In this document: one piece after another, positions 43,004 through 52,465 of the stretch
Numbering within the stretch: position 1 is the first letter of the stretch
How the letters are laid out: every line of letters starts with the position of its first letter
NCBI RefSeq assembly: GCF_030812475.1
Contig: NZ_JAUSSR010000014.1
Span: 62,001 to 126,000 of the forward strand
Source: Pseudomonas lini
Lineage (GTDB): Bacteria; Pseudomonadota; Gammaproteobacteria; Pseudomonadales; Pseudomonadaceae
Direction: 5' to 3'
DNA: 64,000 nt
Position numbers and translations under genes: made by a program
Notes under the pieces: generated by a model
The model's database searches: none
Seen by the model: the letters and a program-made list of their open reading frames with translations, nothing else
What the model was told of the DNA's origin: nothing

Positions 43004-43480
43004 ATGAGTACATCCATTTGCCCCTGCGGCAGCGGCACCCTGCTTGATGCCTGCTGCGGTCATTACCATGCCGGGCATCCGGCGCCCTGTGCCGAAGCCT
43101 TGATGCGTTCGCGCTACAGCGCCTATGTGCTGGGCCTGATCGATTACCTGGTGGCGACGACCCTGCCCGCGCAACAGGCAGGCCTTGATCGGCAGTCCAT
43201 CAGCGACTGGAGCGCCCGAAGCACCTGGCTGGGCCTGGACGTGGAAAGCGCCGAGGTCCTGGGCGGCCAGCCGGAACATGCATTCGTCACCTTCACGGCG
43301 CGCTGGCACGATGGCGGCGGCGAACACAGCCACCGCGAACGCTCGTCGTTCGTGCAGAACGCCGGCCGCTGGTACTTCATCGATCCCACCGTGCAACTCA
43401 AGGCGGGGCGCAACGATACCTGCCCGTGCGCCAGCGGGCAGAAGTTCAAGAAGTGTTGCGCGGGGTATTTCGCTACTTGA
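43004..43480 (+). CDS. ychJ: YchJ family (UPF0225) SEC-C protein
   Basis: 158 residues from MSTSICPCGSGTLLDACCGH. A SEC-C zinc motif stands at each end: CPCGSG...CC..YH at the N-terminus and CPCASGQKFKKCC at the C-terminus. A YchJ domain with LMRSRYSAYVLGLIDYLVAT lies between. Function unknown. The upstream in-frame extension to 42911 overlaps the previous gene and is not used. Confidence 0.9.
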   Translation: MSTSICPCGSGTLLDACCGHYHAGHPAPCAEALMRSRYSAYVLGLIDYLVATTLPAQQAGLDRQSISDWSARSTWLGLDVESAEVLGGQPEHAFVTFTARWHDGGGEHSHRERSSFVQNAGRWYFIDPTVQLKAGRNDTCPCASGQKFKKCCAGYFAT

Positions 43481-43514
43481 GGGGCTAGACTGGAGTTCAA
43501 GGGAGAACACGACC

Positions 43515-44009
43515 ATGATCACCCGACGACTCGTACTTTATCTATTTACGCTGCTCCTGTTTTCGGGGCTCGGCGGCTGCGTGTCATGGTTCAGCGACGA
43601 CGGACCGGAGCCAGAGGTGCATCTGGTCAAGGTCGAAGTCGTCCAGGCCAAACTGATGCAGCAACGATTCCTCCTGTACTTTCGCGTCGACAACCGCAAT
43701 GACAGCGATCTGACGGTGCGCGGCCTCGAGTACCGGATTCACCTGGGCGACATGCTACTGACCGAAGGCGAGCACGAACACTGGTTTACGGTCGGTCCCA
43801 AGCGCAGCGCGTACTTCAAGGTGCCGATCCGCACCAACCTGTGGCCCAAGGTCCGGGACGTGGTGAAATTGCTGAAGAAACCCGATCAGCCCATCCCCTA
43901 TCGACTGGAAGGTGAAATGGAAACCGGTTTATTCATCGCGCACTACGTGCACCTGGCGCGCAATGGCGTGATAATCCCCGCCGATTTAATTCCGGAGCAA
44001 CTTCGATGA
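43515..44009 (+). CDS. LEA type 2 family (WHy-like) lipoprotein
   Basis: 164 residues from MITRRLVLYLFTLLLFSGLG; lipobox LGGC (Cys22). The mature part (VHLVKVEVVQAKLMQQRFLL, FRVDNRNDSDLTVRGLEYRI) matches the LEA2/WHy fold linked to desiccation and stress tolerance. GGGAG lies nine bases upstream. It overlaps the next gene by four bases (ATGA). Confidence 0.82.
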   Translation: MITRRLVLYLFTLLLFSGLGGCVSWFSDDGPEPEVHLVKVEVVQAKLMQQRFLLYFRVDNRNDSDLTVRGLEYRIHLGDMLLTEGEHEHWFTVGPKRSAYFKVPIRTNLWPKVRDVVKLLKKPDQPIPYRLEGEMETGLFIAHYVHLARNGVIIPADLIPEQLR

Positions 44010-44215
44010 CCCAGCAACCCCATGTTCATGGCCCAGACTGCAACCACGATCATGACCATCACGAGCACCATGATCACGACCATGGTCATGTCCACGGCCC
44101 GAACTGCGGCCACGCCCACCAGGAACCAGTGCGTAACGCCCTGAAAGACGTTGGCCGCAACGACCCTTGCCCCTGCGGCAACGGCAAGAAATTCAAGAAG
44201 TGCCACGGGGCTTGA
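44006..44215 (+). CDS. Small His-rich SEC-C zinc-binding protein
   Basis: 69 residues. The N-terminal half is packed with His and Asp (HVHGPDCNHDHDHHEHHDHD, then HVHGPNCGHAH) and holds two HGPxC repeats. The C-terminal half is a SEC-C motif, GRNDPCPCGNGKKFKKCHG. It is probably a metal-binding protein; 19 of the first 37 residues are His, Cys or Asp. Translationally coupled to the LEA lipoprotein gene. Confidence 0.8.
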   Translation: MTQQPHVHGPDCNHDHDHHEHHDHDHGHVHGPNCGHAHQEPVRNALKDVGRNDPCPCGNGKKFKKCHGA

Positions 44216-44245
44216 GAACAGCGGATCGGTGAACGCCGCCAATCC

Positions 44246-44340
44246 CGTGTAGGAGCCGGCTTGCCGGCGAAGACGCTGGCACAGTCGGTAGAGGTGTTGA
44301 CTGACAGATCGCTTCGCTGGCAAGCCAGCTCCTACAGGGG
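44246..44340. repeat. REP pair
   Basis: GTGTAGGAGCCGGCTTGCCGG and inverted CTTCGCTGGCAAGCCAGCTC, two slightly different subtypes. The remaining 140 bases up to the acylase gene show no gene. Confidence 0.85.
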
Positions 44341-44480
44341 ATCTTCAGTGAACGCCAACATCCCGCGGGCTGCTCACTTTGCGTTTGGCAGATAAATCCT
44401 GAAACAAGCTGCTTGCGCGCCCACCTCCTGCTCACTAACGTAGCGCCTTTAATGACGCTACCCCCCGCAGGAGCTTTGCC

Positions 44481-46931
44481 ATGGCCTCGCCAGCCCTCTC
44501 ACATTTTCTTCCCCGGTTCGGCGTTGCCGCAGCAGTGGCCGGTGTCTTGGGCCTGACCGGTTGTCAGACCACAAACACCCGGGACACCCTCCCGCCGACC
44601 GTTGGAGTACAGCCGCTCAAAGGACTGGCGCAGAACGTTTCGGTGCGGCGCAATGCCATGGGCGTGCCGTTGATCGAAAGCAACAGTTTCCATGACGCAC
44701 TGTTTTCCCTCGGTTATGTACACGCCACGGACCGCGTTGCTCAAATGGTGACCCTGCGCCTGCTGGCCCAGGGCCGTCTGGCGGAGATGTCCGGGCCGGA
44801 CCTGCTGGACGCCGACCGCTACATGCGCGCGGTCAATCTGAAGAAAAGCGCCGATGAGCTCTACAAAGCGTCTTCGCCGCGGCTCAAGCGCTTTTTCGAA
44901 GTCTATGCCCGTGGCGTCAACGCCTACCTGTTCCGCTACCGCGACAAGCTGCCGGCGGACCTCGCCGCCACCGGCTACAAACCGGAATACTGGAAGCCGG
45001 AAGACTCGGCGCTGATGTTCTGCCTGTTGAATTTCAGCCAATCGGCCAACCTGCCGGAAGAAATTGCCTCGCTGATGCTGGCGCAGACCGTCAGCACCGA
45101 CAAACTGCCTTGGCTGACACCCTCCGCCCCCGATGAAAAACTGCCGGTGGCCGAAGCCGAAAAACTGCAGGGTATCAAGCTCAACGGGCAGGTTCCCGGC
45201 CTGGCTGACATCAGCAAGGCCACCCACCAACTGTCCGAACTGAACCTGCTGGGCGCCACTTCATCGAACAACTGGGCGATCGCCCCCCAACGCAGCCGCA
45301 GCGGTAAAAGCCTGCTGGCCAGCGACAGCCACGGATCGCTGGGCGTGCCGTCGTTGTTCAGTTACGTACAGATTCGCGCGCCCAAGTATCAGGCTTCCGG
45401 CGTCACCCTCGCCGGCTTGCCGATGGTGCTGGGCGGTTACAACGGCAAGGTGGCCTGGAGCATGGCCTCGGTCATGGGCGATAACCAGGATCTGTTTCTG
45501 GAAAAAATCAAACGCCAGGGCAATGGTCTTGCCTACGAGGTCGGCGGCAAATGGCAGCCGGTGATCGTGCGCAACGAGAGCTATTTCGTCAAAGGCCAGC
45601 GTTCGATTCGCGAGGCGGTGTACGAAACCCGCCATGGCCCGCTGCTCAACAGCGCCCAAGGCTCCGCGCTGGCCAACGGCTTCGGCCTGGCCTTGCAGAC
45701 GCCGAGCTTCACCGACGACAAGACCCTGGATGCGTTTTTCGACCTGTCCCGGGCGCAGAACGTCGAAAAAGCCTCGGATGCCAGCCGGGAGATCCGCGCC
45801 ATAACGCTGAACCTGGTCTTTGCCGACGCCCGCAATATTGGCTGGCAGGTGACCGGCCGCTACCCGAACCGTCGCGAAGGCGAAGGCCTGCTGCCCTCCC
45901 CGGGCTGGGAAGGCCGTTACGATTGGGACGGTTACGCGGATCCGATGCTGCACCCCTACGACCAGGACCCGGCCCAAGGCTGGCTCGGCACCGCCAACCA
46001 GCGAGTCATTCCCCACGGCTACGGCATGCAACTGTCCAATTCCTGGGCGGCACCGGAACGCGGCGAACGCATGGCCGAACTGGCTGGCGCGGGCAAACAC
46101 GATGTCCGCAGCGCGATTGCCATGCAATACGATCAGACCACCACCTTCGCCGCCAAGCTGAAGAAAATGTTCCAGGCGCCCGGCATGGCCCAACCGCTCA
46201 AGCAAGCCATCGACGCGCTGCCGGAGGCCGATCGGGGCAAGGCGCGCGAAGCGTACACCCGCTTGATGGCATTCGACGGCAAGCTCAGCCCCGGCTCCGC
46301 CGACGCGGCGATCTACGAACTGTTCCTCCAGGAAAGCACCGGGCAGATCTTCCTCGACGAACTGGGCCCGGACAGCAGCGCGGCGTGGAAAGCCTTGATC
46401 GCCAATGGCAAGTTGTCCTACGCCGCCCAGGCCGATCATCTGTTGGGCCGTGAGGACAGTCCATTCTGGGATGACGTTCGCACGCCACACAAAGAAGACA
46501 AACCGGCGATCCTCGCTCGCAGTCTCGCGGCAGCTATCAACGCAGGCGACAGTCTGCTGGGTGGCGATCACAAAGCATGGCAGTGGGGCAAATTGCACCG
46601 CTACGAATGGAAGAATGCCAGCGGCCAGACCGTGCGCGGCCCACTGCCGGCTGGAGGCGATCACACCACCCTCAACACGGCGGCGTTCACCTGGGGCCAG
46701 GATTTCAATACCACCCTGGCACCGACCGTGCGCCTGATCGTCGACTTCGGCCAGGCCGAACCGCTGATGGGGCAGAACAGCACAGGCCAGTCCGGCAACC
46801 CGGCGAGCCCCAATTACCTGGACAGCATCGATCCGTGGCTCAAGGGCCAGTACATGAGCTTGCCGATGCAGCCGCAGAACTTTGACAAGGTGTATGGGAG
46901 CAAGCGGTTGACCCTGACGCCGGGTAAATAA
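44481..46931 (+). CDS. quiP: Acyl-homoserine lactone acylase QuiP-like (penicillin acylase family)
   Basis: 816 residues. N-terminal nucleophile hydrolase, made as a precursor and cleaved in the periplasm. The N-terminus has a signal with a lipobox-like LTGC (GVLGLTGCQTTN). The alpha part contains LFSLGYVHATDRVAQM; the beta chain should begin at Ser262 in ATSSNNWAIAP, the nucleophile. Family knowledge: QuiP of P. aeruginosa and P. fluorescens cleaves long-chain acyl-homoserine lactones. The substrate here is inferred. GCAGGAG precedes the ATG by eight bases. Confidence 0.82.
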   Translation: MASPALSHFLPRFGVAAAVAGVLGLTGCQTTNTRDTLPPTVGVQPLKGLAQNVSVRRNAMGVPLIESNSFHDALFSLGYVHATDRVAQMVTLRLLAQGRLAEMSGPDLLDADRYMRAVNLKKSADELYKASSPRLKRFFEVYARGVNAYLFRYRDKLPADLAATGYKPEYWKPEDSALMFCLLNFSQSANLPEEIASLMLAQTVSTDKLPWLTPSAPDEKLPVAEAEKLQGIKLNGQVPGLADISKATHQLSELNLLGATSSNNWAIAPQRSRSGKSLLASDSHGSLGVPSLFSYVQIRAPKYQASGVTLAGLPMVLGGYNGKVAWSMASVMGDNQDLFLEKIKRQGNGLAYEVGGKWQPVIVRNESYFVKGQRSIREAVYETRHGPLLNSAQGSALANGFGLALQTPSFTDDKTLDAFFDLSRAQNVEKASDASREIRAITLNLVFADARNIGWQVTGRYPNRREGEGLLPSPGWEGRYDWDGYADPMLHPYDQDPAQGWLGTANQRVIPHGYGMQLSNSWAAPERGERMAELAGAGKHDVRSAIAMQYDQTTTFAAKLKKMFQAPGMAQPLKQAIDALPEADRGKAREAYTRLMAFDGKLSPGSADAAIYELFLQESTGQIFLDELGPDSSAAWKALIANGKLSYAAQADHLLGREDSPFWDDVRTPHKEDKPAILARSLAAAINAGDSLLGGDHKAWQWGKLHRYEWKNASGQTVRGPLPAGGDHTTLNTAAFTWGQDFNTTLAPTVRLIVDFGQAEPLMGQNSTGQSGNPASPNYLDSIDPWLKGQYMSLPMQPQNFDKVYGSKRLTLTPGK

Positions 46932-46939
46932 CCCTATCC

Positions 46940-47034
46940 CATGTGGGAGCGGGCTTGCTCGCGAATGCGGTCCGACATTCACCAATGATGTCGACTGACA
47001 CACCGCTTTCGCGAGCAAGCCCGCTCCCACATTG
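46940..47034. repeat. REP pair
   Basis: ATGTGGGAGCGGGCTTGCTCG and inverted copy, between the acylase gene and the exonuclease gene. Confidence 0.88.
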
Positions 47035-47122
47035 GAATGTCACTTGCCCACTAAATCCCGATAGAACTTCTCGCCTCGCGCCAACCTCATAGCTAACAAA
47101 TCCCCCATTTTTGGTAACAAAT

Positions 47123-48160
47123 ATGGACCTTGTTATCGCCCGCCCCGAAGGTCTGTACTGCCCCGCCGGGGATTTCTACATCGACCCCTGGCGTCCGGTC
47201 GAACGGGCGGTCATCACCCACGCCCACGGCGACCATGCCAAAGGCGGCAACCAGCACTATCTGGCGGCGGCTCCCGGCGAAGGCATCCTGCGCGCGCGCC
47301 TGGGGGTGGATATCAATCTGCAAACCCTGCCTTACGGCCTGCCCCTGACTCACCACGGCGTGACCCTGAGTTTTCACCCCGCAGGGCATGTGCTCGGTTC
47401 GGCCCAGGTACGGCTGGAATATGGCGGCGAAGTCTGGGTTGCCTCGGGGGATTACAAGATCGAGCCTGACGGCACCTGCGCCCCGTTCGAACCCGTACGC
47501 TGCGACACCTTCATCACCGAATCGACCTTCGGCCTGCCGATCTATCGCTGGCAACCCCAGGCGCAGGTGTTTGCCGAGATCAATCAGTGGTGGCAAGCCA
47601 ACGCCGCCGCCGACAAGGCCAGCGTGCTGTTCTGTTACTCCTTCGGCAAGGCGCAACGGATTCTCCACGGTATCGACGCCAGTCTTGGCCCCATACTGGT
47701 GCATGGTGCGGTAGAGCCATTGAACCGGGTGTATCGCGAGAGCGGTGTTTATCTACCGCCAACGATCTACGCCGGCGAGGTGAAAAAGAGCGACCCCATG
47801 ATGCGCAAGGCGTTGGTGCTGGCCCCGCCGTCTGCCGGCGGCAGCACCTGGATGCGCCGCTTCGGTGACTACAGTGACGGCTTTGCCAGCGGTTGGATGC
47901 GCTTGCGCGGTACTCGTCGGCGGCGCGGCGTGGACCGCGGCTTTGTCTTGTCCGACCACGCCGACTGGCCCGGCCTGCTGTGGGCCATCGAGCAAACCGG
48001 TGCCGAACGGGTCATGGTCACCCACGGCTCGGTCGGGGTATTGGTGCGCCACCTGCGCGAGCTAGGACTCGATGCGCAAAGCTTCAATACCGAGTACGGC
48101 GACGACGAGGAAGAAAACCCGGTCATCGAGGAGCCGGACATCGCCGAGGTGCTGACATGA
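47123..48160 (+). CDS. Ligase-associated DNA exonuclease (metallo-beta-lactamase fold)
   Basis: 345 residues from MDLVIARPEGLYCPAGDFYI (in-frame TTG four codons earlier is less likely). The metal motif THAHGDHAKGG (HxHxDH) and FHPAGHVLGSAQV, SDHADWPGL show a beta-CASP/SNM1-like nuclease. Family knowledge: this exonuclease belongs to a four-gene repair set with an ATP-dependent ligase, the Lhr helicase and a metallophosphoesterase. Overlaps the ligase start by four bases (ATGA). Confidence 0.92.
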   Translation: MDLVIARPEGLYCPAGDFYIDPWRPVERAVITHAHGDHAKGGNQHYLAAAPGEGILRARLGVDINLQTLPYGLPLTHHGVTLSFHPAGHVLGSAQVRLEYGGEVWVASGDYKIEPDGTCAPFEPVRCDTFITESTFGLPIYRWQPQAQVFAEINQWWQANAAADKASVLFCYSFGKAQRILHGIDASLGPILVHGAVEPLNRVYRESGVYLPPTIYAGEVKKSDPMMRKALVLAPPSAGGSTWMRRFGDYSDGFASGWMRLRGTRRRRGVDRGFVLSDHADWPGLLWAIEQTGAERVMVTHGSVGVLVRHLRELGLDAQSFNTEYGDDEEENPVIEEPDIAEVLT

Positions 48161-49845
48161 AGGACTTCGCCCTGTTGTACGCCGAGCTCGACGCCACCAC
48201 ATCGAGCAACGCCAAACTGGCGGCGATGCAACATTATTTTGCTGAAGCTGCACCGGAAGATGCAGCCTGGGCGGTTTACTTTTTGTCCGGTGGACGCCCC
48301 AGGCAATTGGTGCCGGTGCGTATCCTGCGCGAAGTGGCGGTGGCGTTTTCCGGTCTGTCGGTGTGGCTGTTCGAGGAAAGTTATCAGGCCGTCGGCGATC
48401 TGGCGGAAACCATCTCGCTGGTGTTGCCAGAAACGTCCCACAGCTCAACAGACGGATTGGCGGTGTGGATTGAAGACAAATTGTTGACACTGCGTGGCGC
48501 GCCACCGGAAGTGCTCGCCGAACGGCTTCCCGGACTCTGGTCGCAACTGGACCGCCCAAGCCTGATGCTCTGCATCAAACTGATCACTGGCAGCTTCCGG
48601 GTCGGCGTCTCCAAGTTGCTGGTGACCCGGGCCCTGGCCTCCATGGCGCACCTCGATAGCAAGCGCGTGGCGCAGCGGCTGGTGGGGTATACCGACCTGT
48701 CCCACCGTCCGAGTGCGGCCAGCTACTTGAAGCTGATCGCCGCCGAATCGGCCGATGAGCACGCCCAACGGGGTGGCCAGCCCTATCCGTTTTTTTTGGC
48801 CCATGCGCTGGCACAGCCGGTCGAACAGTTCGAAGCCCTGCTCGGACCCGCCAGCCACTGGCAAGTGGAATGGAAATGGGATGGCATCCGTGCCCAGGTG
48901 GTCAAGCGCGACGGTCGACTCTGGATCTGGTCCCGTGGTGAAGAATTGGTCACCGAGCGCTTTCCCGAACTCGAGAACCTGGCACACGGCCTGCCTGACG
49001 GCACGGTGATCGACGGCGAGATCGTTGCCTGGAAAAGCGCACGCCCAGGCACCGAGGACGCCTTCGATCCACAGGCGCCAGCCGCACCCGCGGTGCAACC
49101 GTTCGCCCTGCTGCAACAGCGGATCGGTCGCAAGACCCTCGGCAAGAAAATCCTCGACGAGGTGCCGGTGGTCGTTCTCGCCTATGACTTGCTGGAATGG
49201 CAAGGCGAAGATTGGCGCAATCACCCTCAGGTCACACGTCGCACTCAGCTGGAACAGGTGATCAGCGCCTGCGCCAACCCCGTCCTGCTGCCGTCGCCCG
49301 TGCTCACGGGAGAAGACTGGTTCGACCTCGCCCGGCAACGGGAAGCCTCCCGCAGCCTGGGTGTCGAGGGCATGATGCTCAAGGCCCGGGATGCGTTATA
49401 TGGGGTCGGTCGGACCAAGGACATGGGCGTCTGGTGGAAATGGAAAGTCGACCCGTTCAGCGTCGATGCCGTGCTGATCTATGCCCAGCGCGGCCATGGC
49501 CGCCGGGCCAGTCTCTACAGCGATTACACCTTCGCCGTCTGGGACGGCCCAGCCGATGCCAGCGAACGCACGCTGGTGCCCTTCGCCAAGGCTTATTCGG
49601 GACTGACGGATGAAGAAATGCGCCAGGTCGACAGCATCGTGCGCAAGACCACGATAGAGAAGTTCGGGCCGGTGAGCAGCGTGAAACCGAGCCTGGTGTT
49701 CGAGTTGGGGTTTGAGGGGATTGCCCTGTCCAAGCGTCATAAAAGTGGCATTGCCGTGCGGTTTCCACGGATGTTGCGCTGGCGGCAGGACAAGACCGTC
49801 GAAGAAGCGGACCACCTCGGCACCCTGCAGGATCTACTGAGTTGA
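48157..49845 (+). CDS. ATP-dependent DNA ligase
   Basis: 562 residues from MKDFALLYAELDATTSSNAK. N-terminal DNA-binding domain (about 1-200), then the nucleotidyltransferase motif I VEWKWDGIRAQ with AMP-accepting Lys240, motif III/IIIa (DGEIVAW; AYDLLEW), motif IV VEGMMLKA, motif V WWKWKVDPF and an OB domain to the end. Seals nicks in the repair set. The frame's open extension upstream lies within the exonuclease gene and is not used. Confidence 0.94.
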   Translation: MKDFALLYAELDATTSSNAKLAAMQHYFAEAAPEDAAWAVYFLSGGRPRQLVPVRILREVAVAFSGLSVWLFEESYQAVGDLAETISLVLPETSHSSTDGLAVWIEDKLLTLRGAPPEVLAERLPGLWSQLDRPSLMLCIKLITGSFRVGVSKLLVTRALASMAHLDSKRVAQRLVGYTDLSHRPSAASYLKLIAAESADEHAQRGGQPYPFFLAHALAQPVEQFEALLGPASHWQVEWKWDGIRAQVVKRDGRLWIWSRGEELVTERFPELENLAHGLPDGTVIDGEIVAWKSARPGTEDAFDPQAPAAPAVQPFALLQQRIGRKTLGKKILDEVPVVVLAYDLLEWQGEDWRNHPQVTRRTQLEQVISACANPVLLPSPVLTGEDWFDLARQREASRSLGVEGMMLKARDALYGVGRTKDMGVWWKWKVDPFSVDAVLIYAQRGHGRRASLYSDYTFAVWDGPADASERTLVPFAKAYSGLTDEEMRQVDSIVRKTTIEKFGPVSSVKPSLVFELGFEGIALSKRHKSGIAVRFPRMLRWRQDKTVEEADHLGTLQDLLS

Positions 49846-49852
49846 CGCGGTC

Positions 49853-49955
49853 CCCTGTAGGAGCTGGCTTGCCAGCGAAGCACTTGAAAGCACCGCGTTA
49901 ATCCAGCAACAACCTGTCATCGTTAACGTTTTTCGCTGGCAAGCCAGCTCCTACG
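49853..49955. repeat. REP pair at the left border of the aot-like insert
   Basis: TGTAGGAGCTGGCTTGCCAG directly after the ligase stop, with the inverted copy about 60 bases later. The spacer includes ATCGTTAACG, shared with other REP pairs. Confidence 0.88.
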
Positions 49956-50161
49956 AAGAGCAAGCCATGAACACCCTTGGTGCAGCCTTTTCCCGGCGCC
50001 CGTTTTAGTGCATAAATCCCTCCCCGACATTTCTTGAGCTACCTTTTAAACGCTTGTTCGGGACTCTGGTTCGGAAATTGCTACTTCCATAGGGTCTTAC
50101 GCTTTCCAGTAACAATAATTCTGCGCCACAAGCGCTCATATTGGTTTTTAGGGATTGAAGA
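49956..50161. other. Leader of the aot-like operon
   Basis: No gene. The region after the REP pair is AT-richer and should contain the promoter of the transporter operon. No clear ribosome site precedes the ATG; TTTAGGGATTGAAGA at the end includes a weak AGGGA. No ArgR-type site was recognised with confidence. Confidence 0.35.
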
Positions 50162-50944
50162 ATGAAAAAAGCATTGCTGACCCTTTCTGCACTGGCGTTG
50201 TGCATGGCAGCTGGCTCCACGCTGGCCAAGGAATACAAGGAATTGCGCTTTGGCGTTGACCCTTCCTATGCACCGTTCGAGTCAAAAGCGGCGGACGGTA
50301 GCCTGGTGGGCTTCGACATTGATCTGGGCAACGCCATCTGCGCCGAGTTGAAGGTCAAGTGCAAATGGGTCGAAAGCGATTTCGACGGCATGATTCCGGG
50401 CCTGAAGGCTAATAAATTCGACGGTGTGATCTCTTCGATGACCGTCACCCCGGCTCGCGAAAAAGTCATCGACTTCTCCGAAGAGCTGTTCTCCGGCCCA
50501 ACCGCCTATGTATTCAAGAAAGGTTCCGGCCTGAGCGAAGATGTCGCTTCGCTGAAGGGCAAGACCATCGGCTATGAGCAAGGCACCATTCAGGAAGCCT
50601 ATGCCAAGGCCGTTCTGGACAAGGCCGGGGTGAAAACCCAGGCTTATCAGAACCAGGACCAAGTGTATTCGGACCTGATGTCCGGCCGTCTCGACGGCGC
50701 TATCCAGGACATGCTGCAAGCTGAACTGGGCTTCCTGAAGTCGCCAAAAGGCACCGATTACGAAGTCAGCAAGCCGGTTGACAGCGAATTGTTGCCAGCC
50801 AAAACAGCGATCGGTATCTCTAAAGGTAACAAAGAGCTGAAGGCACTTTTGGATAAAGGTATCAAAGCGTTACACGACGATGGCACCTATGCCACCATTC
50901 AGAAGAAACACTTTGGCGATCTGAACCTGTACAGCGGCAAATAA
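50162..50944 (+). CDS. Basic amino acid ABC transporter, periplasmic binding protein (AotJ-like)
   Basis: 260 residues with signal peptide MKKALLTLSALALCMAAGST, cut near LAKEYKE. HisJ/ArgT/AotJ family: LRFGVDPSYAPFESKAADGS, GFDIDLGNAICAELKVKCKW with the family disulfide, and the ligand Arg/Asp stretch SSMTVTPAREKVIDFSEE. Probable ligands are arginine, ornithine or a related amino acid. First gene of a five-gene operon; a terminator-like hairpin follows. Confidence 0.88.
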   Translation: MKKALLTLSALALCMAAGSTLAKEYKELRFGVDPSYAPFESKAADGSLVGFDIDLGNAICAELKVKCKWVESDFDGMIPGLKANKFDGVISSMTVTPAREKVIDFSEELFSGPTAYVFKKGSGLSEDVASLKGKTIGYEQGTIQEAYAKAVLDKAGVKTQAYQNQDQVYSDLMSGRLDGAIQDMLQAELGFLKSPKGTDYEVSKPVDSELLPAKTAIGISKGNKELKALLDKGIKALHDDGTYATIQKKHFGDLNLYSGK

Positions 50945-50950
50945 TGCCCG

Positions 50951-50978
50951 GCGCCCATTTCGCGATGGGCGCTTTTTT
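50951..50978 (+). terminator. Partial terminator after the binding-protein gene
   Basis: GCGCCCAT-ttcgcg-ATGGGCGC followed by six T, inside the operon. It should lower expression of the permeases relative to the binding protein. Confidence 0.8.
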
Positions 50979-51000
50979 CATCCGATCAGGTTGCTGATTT

Positions 51001-51729
51001 ATGTTCGAAAACCTCCTGCAAAATCTGGGGCTCTCAGCCTTCAGCCTCAAGGGCTTCGGTCCGTTGCTGCTGGAAGGCACCTGGATGACCATCAAATTAT
51101 CGGTATTGTCGCTATTGGTGGCCGTGTTGCTCGGCTTGCTGGGTGCCAGTGCCAAGCTGTCAAAAGTCAAACTGGTGCGGATCCCGGCCCAGCTCTACAC
51201 CACACTGATCCGCGGCGTGCCGGACCTGGTGCTGATGCTGCTGATCTTCTACAGCCTGCAAACCTGGTTGACGACCTTTACCGATTTCATGGAATGGGAA
51301 TACATCGAGATCAACCCGTTCAGCGCCGGGGTCATCACCCTGGGCTTCATTTACGGTGCGTATTTCACCGAAACCTTCCGCGGCGCGATCCTCGCGGTGC
51401 CACGGGGCCAGGTCGAAGCCGCCACCGCCTATGGCCTCAGACGCGGCCAGCGTTTCCGGATCGTGGTGTTCCCGCAAATGATGCGCTTCGCCCTGCCCGG
51501 CATCGGCAACAACTGGATGGTGATGCTCAAGGCCACCGCGCTGGTCTCGATCATCGGCCTCGCCGATCTGGTCAAGGCGGCCCAGGATGCGGGTAAAAGC
51601 ACCTATCAACTGTTTTACTTCCTGGTGCTCGCCGCGCTGATCTACCTGCTGATCACCAGCGCCTCCAATTTTGTCCTGCGCTGGCTCGAACGCCGCTACG
51701 CCGCCGGTTCCCGGGAGGCCGTACGATGA
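51001..51729 (+). CDS. Basic amino acid ABC transporter, permease (AotQ/HisQ-like)
   Basis: 242 residues, five membrane helices. HisQ-type start with LLLEGTWMTIKLSVLSLLVA and the EAA loop VEAATAYGLRRGQRFRIVVF. Overlaps the next permease gene by four bases (ATGA). Confidence 0.9.
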   Translation: MFENLLQNLGLSAFSLKGFGPLLLEGTWMTIKLSVLSLLVAVLLGLLGASAKLSKVKLVRIPAQLYTTLIRGVPDLVLMLLIFYSLQTWLTTFTDFMEWEYIEINPFSAGVITLGFIYGAYFTETFRGAILAVPRGQVEAATAYGLRRGQRFRIVVFPQMMRFALPGIGNNWMVMLKATALVSIIGLADLVKAAQDAGKSTYQLFYFLVLAALIYLLITSASNFVLRWLERRYAAGSREAVR

Positions 51730-52436
51730 TCGAACTCCTGCAGGAATACTGGAGACCTTTCCTCTACACCGACGGCTACAACATCACAGGCCTGGCCATG
51801 ACCCTGTGGCTGCTCAGTGCTTCGATCTTCATCGGTTTCCTGGTGTCGATCCCGTTGTCTATCGCCCGGGTTTCACCCCACGCCTACATTCGCTGGCCGG
51901 TGCAGTTCTATACCTACCTGTTCCGCGGGACGCCGCTGTATATCCAGCTGCTGATCTGCTACACCGGGATCTACAGCCTGGCTGCCGTGCGTGCCCAGCC
52001 CGTGCTCGATGCGTTCTTTCGCGATGCGATGAACTGCACGATCCTGGCGTTTGCCCTGAACACCTGCGCCTACACCACGGAGATTTTCGCCGGGGCGATT
52101 CGCAGCATGGCCCATGGTGAGGTCGAAGCGGCCAAGGCTTACGGGCTGACAGGCTGGAAGCTGTATGCCTACGTGATCATGCCGTCGGCCCTGCGTCGCT
52201 CGTTGCCTTATTACAGCAACGAAGTGATTCTGATGCTGCACTCGACCACCGTGGCGTTCACCGCGACCATCCCCGATGTCCTGAAAGTCGCGCGGGACGC
52301 CAACTCGGCGACCTTCCTGACCTTCCAGTCGTTCGGCATCGCCGCGCTGATCTACCTGACCGTTACCTTTGCGCTGGTTGGCCTGTTTCGCCTCGCCGAA
52401 CGCCGATGGCTGGCATTCCTCGGGCCGACCCACTAG
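51726..52436 (+). CDS. Basic amino acid ABC transporter, permease (AotM/HisM-like)
   Basis: 236 residues. HisM-type permease with YNITGLAMTLWLLSASIFIG and EAA loop VEAAKAYGLTGWKLYAYVIM. Pairs with the previous permease to form the membrane channel. Confidence 0.9.
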   Translation: MIELLQEYWRPFLYTDGYNITGLAMTLWLLSASIFIGFLVSIPLSIARVSPHAYIRWPVQFYTYLFRGTPLYIQLLICYTGIYSLAAVRAQPVLDAFFRDAMNCTILAFALNTCAYTTEIFAGAIRSMAHGEVEAAKAYGLTGWKLYAYVIMPSALRRSLPYYSNEVILMLHSTTVAFTATIPDVLKVARDANSATFLTFQSFGIAALIYLTVTFALVGLFRLAERRWLAFLGPTH

Positions 52437-52465
52437 GACCCGCTTTCAGAAATAAAGAGACGAAC

